Assembly (NCBI GenBank): GCA_047967505.1
Contig: CM106538.1
Direction: 5' to 3' (one strand)
Length of the DNA: 64,000 nucleotides
DNA from: Dipteris shenzhenensis
Lineage: Eukaryota > Polypodiophyta > Polypodiopsida > Gleicheniales
Of this stretch, positions 56,082 through 64,000 are shown in pieces; positions within the stretch are counted from its first letter, which is position 1; each line of letters starts with the position of its first letter. A program made the translations under genes and the position numbers. The notes under the pieces were generated by a model that saw only the letters and a list, made by a program, of their open reading frames with translations, ran no database searches and was not told the origin of the DNA.

Positions 56082-56138
56082 ACTCTCTTGGAAGAGTGGA
56101 TTGCATGCAGATCGACCATTGGTGTACTTACAAATGAG
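56082..56138 (+). CDS. 2PGK-like gene, exon TLLEEWIACRSTIGVLTNE
   Basis: The acceptor is TTTGTTTTCAG at 56081; the donor is GAGGTTTGT at 56139. Nineteen codons, phase 0 on both sides. Confidence 0.85.
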
Positions 56139-56449
56139 GTTTGTGCAAGTAGGAAAATATTATTCAGGATACGTTATTATCATTTGGCCTTTTGTTAATA
56201 CTGGCTTATACACTGGTACAGAAAAGATGGGACAATAGATATAAATGTGAGTTATTGGAAAGTTTTTAACATTGATATAAGCACTCCTTTGTCTGGTTCC
56301 TTGATGAAACATTGTGCTTGTGAGCTGCATTGGTTAGAACTGAGGTGACTAAACCTGATAACAGGATTATGTCTTTTTTCCACCCATAAAAAGGATTTTG
56401 CTAGTGTGTTGTAGCCAAGTATCTTAAGGATATTTTAAACTCATTGCAG

Positions 56450-56461
56450 ACAGAAGAACAG
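56450..56461 (+). CDS. Possible 12-base microexon (TEEQ)
   Basis: Acceptor ATTGCAG at 56449 and donor GGTGACA at 56462 would add four residues in frame between the 56082 and 56590 exons. Not required for frame continuity, so it is uncertain. Confidence 0.35.
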
Positions 56462-56589
56462 GTGACACCCCTTGCATAGAAGAACAAGAAGGAACATCTA
56501 AAACATGCATGTACATTTTCTATTCAATATTTTGTAGGTTACTGGATACTTTTGACTTGAGGATTGTCAACTTTTTGTATGTTCTATAG

Positions 56590-56658
56590 GAGGGGAAGGA
56601 GGCCTTGATAAGCAAGTTGATCACAATTCAGGATTACCTTTGCTCTTTTGAAAATCAG
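56590..56658 (+). CDS. 2PGK-like gene, exon EGKEALISKLITIQDYLCSFENQ
   Basis: The acceptor is TTCTATAG at 56589; the donor is CAGGTTTGT at 56659. Twenty-three codons, phase 0. The TIQDYLC motif is shared with plant and archaeal relatives. The expected next exon is not found before the window ends. Confidence 0.88.
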
Positions 56659-57002
56659 GTTTGTTCCCACGTACAATTGTGCTATCAAGTAATCTAGGTG
56701 AAGGTCCTCAGAGTTCTAATTACACTCGTACATAAGGAATTCCATGCTCTCGTCTTAAGTAAGTATTGATGTAAGGAATAAGTAATGCAGGCTGACCTGG
56801 TTAGTCGAAAGGATTTTATGACTTTTTGAAAGGTTCGGTAAACTCAGTCCTGGACCTTGAAGACAACTAATAAGTTTGTAGACGATTGCTATATGCATAG
56901 TTGTTTTAGAGTTTAGCTTTGTCACCAATTTTTAGGCAATGGATACTGTATCCTGTAATCAATGAGTGGCAGAGTGTATTGTTCTTGAGTAGAAGAGAAG
57001 CA
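56659..57002. other. Intron start, unrecognised
   Basis: No feature seen before the LINE-B junction. Confidence 0.4.
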
Positions 57003-58851
57003 CTTGTCTGAGAAGCCTAATCTCTGCATCGTGCCCTCCAAGAAGGACCACTCTACGCGATCGTAGGCCTTCTCAAAATCCAGCAGCAGGATCGCAAGGG
57101 GCTGCACCTCCTCCCTGGCCCAATCCAGTGCCTCCCAAAAGGTGAAGATGTTGTCGAGGATGCTATGCTCCTAGACAAAACTTGTCTGCGTGTCGTGGAT
57201 GATGTCGACTAGATGGGGTCGTAGCCGCAAACTCAAGACCTTGGCTAAGATCTTGTATGCGGTGTCTAGCAGAGTGATCGGTCTCCACTGTCAAAGGTCC
57301 CCTCCCTTCGGAATCAAACAAATCCATCCTCTGCTCAGGGACGGTGGGAGTGCTCCTGAGTCAAAGATCTCCTGAAAGGCCAGCCGAAGGGGGGTGTGCA
57401 CAAAGGGCCAAAAGCTCATGAAGAAGACCGGGGACAGCCCATCCTCCCTTGGGCACTTCTGAGTCAGAAGTGCCCTGAGAGCTTCCCGAAGCTCATCATC
57501 TGTGAAGGGAGAATCCAACTGGCTGCTCATGCCCTGAGAGACCACAGCTGGGACATGCTCCCATACTGCCTCGGGGGCCTCCCGCACCTGGGGGGACTCC
57601 TCAGCAGCCTGGAAAAGGTGTCGATAGAAATCCGAAGCCAACTCCATAATCTCATGAGGGTCCGAAACCACCCTGCTGCTAGCGTCTCTCAGTCTCTGCA
57701 ACTGGGCACCGGCCGACCTAGGCTCTGTGGCCTGAAAGAACTGGCGGCTCATCCTATCCCCCTGCTGTACTTAACGAGAACGAGCGGAATGGTAAGAATA
57801 CTCAGCCCTCCTCAACTCTATGTCCTGAAGCTCCATACGTGCACACTCATATCTGTCAGCAAGCCATTGGGACTCCGTGTCCTACACCCTGAGACGCTCA
57901 ATGGAGGCTAAGCCACGCCTCAAAGCTCTCTCTCTCCCCTGAAGGAAAAAACAACGGCGGAGAGCCTGGGTGCCCTCACTGCTCCTTTGAATCGCCTCGG
58001 TTGTCCAGGATGCTGAGCCACCCTCAGGAGTGTCCTCTGGTTGCTGCCAAATCTCCGATATGACCTGCTGCACCTCCTCCTCCTGCATCAATGCATTTGG
58101 GATGCGAACCCCCCTATGTGGGAGCCCTCGACAGGGCTGCTCCAAATGAAGCACAATCGACGAGTGGTCTGAGACGGTAGTCCTTGCAAGAATGCCCGTG
58201 GAACCAGCTCTATGCATGGCCCAATCTCCGATGTCCAGCCTCTCACGCAATCCATCATGCCGGTGTTGGCCAAAGGAGAACTAAGACTACCAGGGGTCCT
58301 GGAGAACTCAACGTCCCTTCAGGGGTCCCTGCCGCAGACCGAAAATATAAATTGCTCCGAAGTACTCTTCTCCGCCGCGGGCATCTCGGAGAAAGCACCC
58401 CCTTGTTTGTCTTCTCCGAACTCAAGATTGTTGTAGTCCCCTCCAACAATCCACGAGTCTACATCTGAGAGACAATCGGTCAAGCGCCTCTAGAAGGCTG
58501 GACGCTGCTGTCTACAAGCTGGGGCATACACGTTCAGGATCCCAATCCTAGAATCTCCCATCCGTAATCCCATCCAGACTGCTCTGCCTATAATGAGCTC
58601 CCCCTGGTTAGAAAGCCCTCCACTCCTTCCCACTACGGGAGACCAGATCTCTGGGCCTCTCCCAGGAAGGAGGTGGTGTCTACGTCTGATGTCCGAGGCA
58701 GAAAACATATGCACCTGTACCAACAAAAGGAAATCCACTGCCTGCCAACCACTGCTCTCTGTAACTCCTGGCGAAGTAACAAGTGCTGGGGTTGCTGACG
58801 TGCCCGATCGTGGAGTGTGTGCACGTTCCAACTCACCATACTCCAACTCAT
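57003..58851 (-). pseudogene. LINE-B ORF2, copy 2, endonuclease and start of RT
   Basis: Start MSWSMVSWNVHTLHDRARQQ. The endonuclease region includes GGDYNNLEFG (reading near 58420) and TTVSDHSSIVLHLEQ. Then a region with RRCFFLQGRERALRRGLASI, the RT N-terminal part (SPFTDDELREALRALLTQKC, FWPFVHTPLRLAFQEIFDSG, LSRGWICLIPKGGDL) and LLLDFEKAYDRVEWSFLEGT. It ends before the catalytic FVDD. Confidence 0.85.
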
Positions 58852-60763
58852 GGGGAGGCCCCCGGGGGGGGTGGGAAACAAGGCTCTCCTGTGTGAAGGA
58901 GCCTTTGCTACAACCTCTGACTTCTGTGAGTTCGCCGGTGGTTCGGAGGGGGGGTAGTCCAAATCCACGCAGCGCCGAACTAGTGCCGTAACTGACTCGA
59001 TGTCTACCTTGATGGCCCACTGCATTAAGAAGGAGGCCTTGACTCCAAGCCTATCCGCGCACTGCTGTAGTGTCCAGTATGATGCATGCTTAAGCTGGAC
59101 CTCAGGACCTAGGCGAAGCACACAAATAGCTGCCCCAAGTCCCGTCTATTTGCTAAGAAACCCAACTGAAAAGTGGCGCTCTTCCCATGGGAGACCCACA
59201 GTTCCCTCCCTTGCGGGCCTAGCCACTCCTCCATCATGCTGAACATCTGCTGCCTCATCATCAGATCAAACAGCGTGGGGTCCACTGCTCCTCCCCACTA
59301 GCTGAGAAGTGAAATCCCCAGAAGGGACGATTGCGAGAGCCATACACTCCTATGGGACCCCCTTTTTGGGGCTGTAAAATCAGGATTGACACCTCCAGAG
59401 CAAGCGGGTATCTGTCCGAAATCTCTAGGTAGTTCCACGGTCCTAGCCTCCAAAACTCTCTGGGCAGAGGATGACCAGGGTGGGGCTTAGGACCTGGAAG
59501 CTGAGAAAAGGGCCCCGGTGACCCTAACTGTGAGGAGGCAGAGCCAGGGCTGGGCCGTGCCGAAGAGTGCTCAGGCACCCCCTTGCCCATAGGCCGAGAC
59601 GAGGAAGGGCAGGAGGTGGGCAAAGGGAAAGGAGGCTGCTGTAAGGGGGCAAGGGGAGGGGGGGATGAGGAGGAGAGGCGGGGGGGGGGGTGGGGAGGTG
59701 AGAGTAACAGCAGCTGGGGGGAGGGGGGGCGGCGGGGGAGCGACCTCGAGAGGAGGGGGTGGGGGAGGCGGAGGGACCTCCGGAGCCGACTCTGTTGGGG
59801 CTCCAGACTCCCGCTAACGGGAACCTGGGTACTCTGCTCTACTGTCGCCTGCGGGTCCGAGGGGAGATCGAAAAAGGTCTCCTCCTCCTCCATCTGTTTC
59901 TGGTCCGGGGACTCCGCTGAGTCTGGCTCTCCTTTTGTTTTTTCGAGCTGATTTGTAGGGCTTCTTTTTCTCCACCTTGGTCCAAGTTCCTTGGGAGGGC
60001 TCGACCCAAGGTGTCTGAGTCTGCTGCTGCCTTGCCTGCTATTGGGGCCTGGCCGACGGACGCCGTTGAGCCTCCCTATGCTCCTGTCTTTGGTGAGGGG
60101 CCCTGCCCACCAAACAATCCCGTGCCAGGTGACCCATCTGTCTGCACCGAAGACACTGCCCAGGCAAGCCAGAGATCTCCACACGCTGTCTGAACTCGCC
60201 TCCATCTAAGGTCTCTAGGAGGATCTCCTCTGGGAGGGACTCTGGATGCTCCACGATAACCTAGAGGCGAGGGACCCCGTCGTTTGCCACTACCAAGGCC
60301 GTTGTCTGTGGCGGAGACGCTAGAACTGTGCCAAAACAATTCCCTATGGAAGGAAGAATAGATCTGTACTCCTTCGAAAGCCCTGGGAAGCGGAGTGTCA
60401 TTGCGAATCGTGGCACGTGATGAGTCGAATCCATGTCCTCGACTATGAAGTCATGGTACCAAGTAAGGAGGTAGACGACATGAGGGCCTAGTAGGATAGG
60501 GCTCTGCTCGACAAGGGAGGCCGTGGTGTCGGGGGAGTTCATATGCATGAGGAATACTCCTCTCCCATGGATCGTGACCTCCTGGATGTGGTCAGCCCCT
60601 AGGGCTAAGCTCAATCCCTGACTTGTTTCCTTGACAGGGTGAGCCCAACAATGCGACCCACCAGGGCCCTGTCCTGCAAAGCCTCTACTTCACACTTGAC
60701 CTACTGCTTGTCTTCCGGAGAGAGCATAACCTTAACCACAGCGGGGGTCGAAGGTGTTGCCAT
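58852..60763 (-). pseudogene. LINE-B ORF1, copy 2
   Basis: Start MATPSTPAVVKVML at 60761-60763, TAG after DKQ. RRM-like core (DHIQEVTIHGRGVFLMHMNS, HHVPRFAMTLRFPGLSKEYR), knuckle CLRCRQMGHLARDC (about 60130-60170), proline/serine-rich linker (59580-59800), the GPWNYLEISDRYPLALEVSI block (about 59400-59440), and the C-terminal YWTLQQCADRLGVKASFLMQ. A frameshift fuses the end with ORF2 here. Confidence 0.8.
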
Positions 60764-61305
60764 GTGAGCCCTTCTTGCCAGACCAAGGGTCGTTGTCAAG
60801 ATCAGTTCTCCCGAGAAACAAACATGAAGAGCTGCGCTGCCTGAAAAGAGTATGATATTAATGCACAAAATCTTTTTGGTCCAAGCTGGAATTTCCCTCA
60901 GCAAGAGGTATATGCATTCACAACTTAATCCAAACTTATGCCACTAGCTGGCTGTCAACCACAAACTTTCTTCAGCATCCACTACTATGTTTGCCCCTTT
61001 CTAGTTACGGCAAGTAACTGCAACAATGCATTTGACTCCCCTTTCTCAGTTCATAGGCCTGCATGTTTCTTTATTCCTCTGCAATTTCGCTGATATCTTT
61101 ACTGCTTTCTGACAGATAAGATCTTTCAGACTACTATCTGCTCCTCAAGGCACGTTTCCCCAAATCTTTGTAGGAAAAAACTGACAGCCTGAATCTGCAA
61201 TGAAACGCTCAAATTTGGTTGTTTGAACCTGCAGGGAAAACACCCAAGTCTGGCCTTTTTTGGGGGGCCTGTGGATTGGTTAACCACTTGTGGTGTAAGT
61301 AACTA

Positions 61306-61408
61306 AACCAGACTGGAGTCTGGTTAGCCCAACCAGTTAGTCTAATTGGACCATGGTCTGGTTAGCTACCTGGGGTTAGGCTTACCTAAGCAAAGGTTTG
61401 GTAAGCCT
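61306..61408. repeat. Cluster of perfect palindromes
   Basis: AACCAGACT/AGTCTGGTT with a 2-base loop (61306-61325), GACCATGGTC (near 61350-61359), and AGGCTTACC/GGTAAGCCT with a 13-base loop (61378-61408). Confidence 0.7.
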
Positions 61409-62710
61409 CTTCTCCCGTGCTTGTCGTCGACCTTTGTCCAGGGATTCACCTCAAGGCGATCTAGCAATTCCGCAACCACGTGACCACCATGGCACCCTGC
61501 GTCGCGTCTCACAACCGCCTGTTGAATCACACAATACAATCCCACGACCAAGGCCTTGCTACGTCCGTGTTCCAACCACCGAAGCTACTCAGGGATCAAA
61601 CTACCTACGCAATACAGTATAAGCCCAGACGACTAGACCGACATTGAACAATGAACACGACCAAGCAAAGTTCAGAAGCTGCTCTGCTCTGCCTGCCCTG
61701 GCCTGATCCTGCAAGGATGGCTAAGCCCCTAGTGCGTGGAAACTTTGACAAATGGAGCCACGGTTTGTGCACGAGCCAACAACTTCTATGCCTCAGCCAG
61801 TGTCTAAGGGGGGCGGGGGGGGTCCTAACACTTTCGGAAGTATTACCGGAGGCCTAGGGCTACTGGTGCGAGAAGCAAGTAAGACATGCCATAGGTGCCA
61901 CTGATGGTACATAGGCGAGTGCTAGTCGATGGTGTCAACTATGTGCAAGCGGTACAAGTGCTGAAGTGATGTGAGCAAGAAGAAGACCAAAGCGGAACAA
62001 CATCATAAAAGCCAACCCTCGACATGAATGGAGAAGAACCTCAACCACATGACAGAGGGTCCGTTGTACCAGGTGAAGGGAGAGGAGAGGAGGAGAACAC
62101 AACGGGAAGAGATCTTAGAGAAGAGAGCAGAATGGGAAGTAGCAAAGTTCATTAGAAAGCAAGATGACTGATACACTAGGAGAAGATACACACGAGGCGA
62201 GCTCTTGACTCTAGCCTCTCACTTCTTCACTCACGCCTCCTCCCCCTCCTAGAATGTCCCCCCTCCTTTTCTCTTCACCTTCTCCTCATCTACTCCCCCC
62301 GCTGCAAATCTCCTTTCCTTCTTCCTATTGGATGTCTTCCTGCATCCTTAGCCATTGCACCGTTTGTGGGCTGCTTCGCCCTTGATGGCTTCTGCAACAC
62401 TCCAACCTGTTCTGGGTCAGTCAATCCTGTGCTCCATGTGTTCTCCTATCTATTCCATGCGCTCTTGACACTAGTTGGTTGCGAGGGATGGTGCACCACC
62501 TATACCTCTTAACTGTTGGACTGCTTCCCATGTGCACCAACGAGTACCGCCTGTGCGCCTGTGCACTCTGCTGGACTGCTTCCCATGTGCACCAACAGGT
62601 GTACCCGGTGCACCATTGCGCCAGTACTTCCCTCTACTTCCCTCTGATCAACTTGACCATGGTGGGTCGAGGTTGAGGTTTGGCACTCTTTAGTCATGTA
62701 TTGCTTCCGT
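61409..62710. other. Unrecognised sequence with a 55-base local duplication
   Basis: No coding sequence recognised. CTGCTTCCCATGTGCACCAAC occurs at 62521 and 62576. Confidence 0.4.
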
Positions 62711-62836
62711 CATATCCAAGTCATGTCCAGGTCCTCTATAAGTCATGTACTGTCAAGTCATGTCCATGTCAAGTCAGGTCATGTCCAAGTCAAGTCATGT
62801 CAAGTCATGTCCATGTCAAGTCATGTCATGTCCATG
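62711..62836. repeat. GTCATGTCCA/GTCAAGTCAT minisatellite
   Basis: Irregular tandem array of 5- and 10-base words (AGTCA, TGTCC) over about 125 bases. Confidence 0.75.
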
Positions 62837-63275
62837 TTTGTTCTAGAGTGACCAAGATGTGAACATATGTGAACACGATGCGACTAGGTATGACCAAGGT
62901 CTAACAACTTGGCATGTTGCTGAGGTGACCATGATGTGACCCAAATGTGACTCTTGGTGGGAGTCCTGGAGACTTAGAGTACAACAGATCCCCCGCCACT
63001 TTCATTCACCGTCCCGATGAATGACTGAGGGTCTGTGTGAGAGAAAGTTAAGTATAAATTGCAAATAAGAAAGTGACCTCGTGGTTGGAATCCCCAAACT
63101 GAAAAAGAAAGGGCTCATGGCCTTACAACTGTAAAACTGAAATAAAACTGGCTCATGGCCATACAACTCCAAAATTCCTTTATTTACATGAGAACTGCAG
63201 AATCCAAATGTATAGAGCTCGCAAAAAGAAATGCTGAAATGAAAGATCCAGGAGCTCCTGCTTGCTGGATGAAGG

Positions 63276-63473
63276 TCAGGGAGGGGGAGGGGGAGGGTGT
63301 GGTGGGTGTGCTGATGTTCCAGGGGTGGTCTTTGCCTCTTCCTCAACTGTGTCCATGAGGTTGCAGATGTCCTCGTATTTGGATTTATATCTGTAGTAGC
63401 CAGACCTGTAATAATCACATCGAGATTTGAGTGCAGCATTTTCAGTTTGCAGCCCATGGAAGTCGTCCTGCAA
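63276..63473 (-). CDS. Unrecognised coiled-coil-like ORF, C-terminal part
   Basis: Encodes QDDFHGLQTENAALKSRCDY, then YYRYKSKYEDICNLMDTVEE and a proline-rich end. It is in a different frame from the larger ORF upstream on the same strand and probably belonged to the same protein before a stop and frameshift. Confidence 0.4.
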   Translation of the reverse strand: MQDDFHGLQTENAALKSRCDYYRSGYYRYKSKYEDICNLMDTVEEEAKTTPGTSAHPPHPPPPPP

Positions 63474-63515
63474 CTTGGAATGTGAAACTTGGAGATGGTC
63501 CTCCTGCTCGAGAAT

Positions 63516-63995
63516 CTACTTTATCTGACTCTGCACCACCTCCACCTGTTGATCCACAGTATGCTTGTCCTCTACCAGTGAGGTGTATCTATCCTGTAGG
63601 GCTGCAAGCTCCCTCTGGATCTCAGCCTGTTGGGCTGAATGATTGTCCTCCAAGACTTTCTTGCTGGCTGTCCACTCTGCCTCCTTTGCTGCAAGACATT
63701 GCTGAAACTTGTCCTGCTGAGTTTTCCACGCAGCCTCCCTTGCCTGTAGAGTTGCTCCCCACTCCGCTTCTTTCACCTGCAATGTTGTATCCCATTCTTT
63801 ATGCATGCTGGATACCTGCTTCTCATGTTCCAAGCGGAGGTGTTGCTTCTGTGACAGAAGCTTGCAAACCTGACCCGTAGTATTAAAGAGGGAGGCACCC
63901 ATCTGAATGAAGCTGTCATCTATAATGCACTGAGCCATATGAAGGGATCTTTTAGCCCATGCATACTTGTCCCGATAGGTCATTCGGTCAGCCAT
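63516..63995 (-). CDS. Unrecognised coiled-coil protein
   Basis: A 159-residue frame from an ATG at 63993-63995 next to the window edge. After MADRMTYRDKYAWAKRSLHM it is charged and heptad-like (KEWDTTLQVKEAEWGATLQA, REAAWKTQQDKFQQ, AAKEAEWTASKKVLEDNHSA), with internal repeats of a KEAEW unit. No known domain recognised. It could be a host gene exon, or a transposon-encoded structural protein such as a gag-like coiled coil. It ends at a TAA, after which the 63276-63473 frame may continue it. Confidence 0.5.
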   Translation of the reverse strand: MADRMTYRDKYAWAKRSLHMAQCIIDDSFIQMGASLFNTTGQVCKLLSQKQHLRLEHEKQVSSMHKEWDTTLQVKEAEWGATLQAREAAWKTQQDKFQQCLAAKEAEWTASKKVLEDNHSAQQAEIQRELAALQDRYTSLVEDKHTVDQQVEVVQSQIK

Positions 63996-64000
63996 GTCGA

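Larger units (their letters stand above)
22597..56658 (+). other. Host gene, partial: 2-phosphoglycerate kinase-like P-loop NTPase
   Basis: Seven exons join without a single frame break. The partial protein passes through TDMVYELIRTSTDAPLAS, PVWEREFSSSEGLVMEF, ARECRVVRKGLDGDLRKAM, KDGKPIIIEGIHLDPSIYL, then an acidic variable stretch, IVVPIVLKMDEFDHKTLLEE and LITIQDYLCSFENQ. This order matches the plant protein family annotated as P-loop NTPases related to archaeal 2-phosphoglycerate kinase; the comparison is from memory, and the biochemical role in plants is not established to my knowledge. Introns, in order, are about 19.9 kb, 76 bases, 12.6 kb, 94 bases, 271 bases and 451 bases (the last with a possible microexon). 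The Walker A exon and the 3' exons lie outside the window or were not found. Nearly all transposons between these coordinates are therefore intronic. Confidence 0.85.
57003..60880 (-). mobile_element. LINE-B copy 2, missing its 3' part
   Basis: In element sense ORF1 starts at 60763, ORF2 at 58851, and homology stops inside the RT at about 57003 (after QRLGFSDK). Most LINE copies lose the 5' side; loss of the 3' side points to later deletion or recombination. The C/T-rich leader is also absent upstream. It retains better codons than copy 1. Confidence 0.85.

Overview
The window reads as nuclear DNA of a land plant with a large, repeat-rich genome. Intronic host exons, several plant-type retrotransposon families, CHG-type mutation patterns and long simple repeats all point that way. 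A non-seed plant such as a homosporous fern is my guess from the overall texture; that is an inference and no gene here proves it. I found no tRNA, rRNA, CRISPR array or prokaryotic gene.

The one clear host gene is on the + strand. Exons at 22597-22634, 42535-42632, 42709-42764, 55390-55579, 55674-55810, 56082-56138 and 56590-56658 splice in frame into part of a plant 2-phosphoglycerate kinase-like P-loop NTPase. A possible 12-base microexon lies at 56450-56461. The first two large introns are about 19.9 kb and 12.6 kb, so most of the window is intron filled with transposons. The exon carrying the Walker A loop must lie upstream of 22597 and the last exons downstream of 56658; I see neither.

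Layout: 1-502, end of a reverse transcriptase that looks Penelope-like, followed at 781-884 by a strongly self-complementary element. 1000-8600 (- strand): head-to-tail L1-type LINEs (here LINE-A) separated by TG/CA microsatellites, including one nearly full-length copy (2428-8150). 8600-12000 (-): ORF1 of a second LINE family (LINE-B type) with minisatellites. 12160-13130 (+): tail of a third kind of LINE. 13181-18155 (+): three more LINE-A pieces. 18540-21215: purine/pyrimidine tract, LTR remnant, Ty3/gypsy protease fragment. 22789-34452 (-): a Ty3/gypsy element with two LTRs. Its pol gene is split by a DNA transposon-like element (25803-29970), which itself holds a LINE fragment and a complete non-autonomous LTR element (27376-29657, TSD GTACA). 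34453-38160: unrecognised sequence, a GTACGG motif cluster and a C-rich tract. 38400-42060: two opposed gypsy fragments around a TIR-like element. 43163-49829 (+): a full-length but decayed LINE-B with a 16-base target duplication. 49893-53671 (-): a second complete non-autonomous LTR element (TSD GTGCT). 54120-55225: LINE scraps. 57003-60880 (-): a 3'-truncated LINE-B. 60880-64000: palindromes, a minisatellite and a coiled-coil ORF.

The strongest points for follow-up are: all six LINE-A 3' ends run from poly(A) straight into GTGT (five into longer TG-rich sequence), which suggests microsatellite-targeted insertion; dense CTGTACGG/CCGTACAG clusters shared by unrelated transposons, matching the SBP-box core; a 180-base internal inversion between the two LTRs of one gypsy element; CAG-to-TAG stop codons in LINE-B; and the compact structured element at 781-884.
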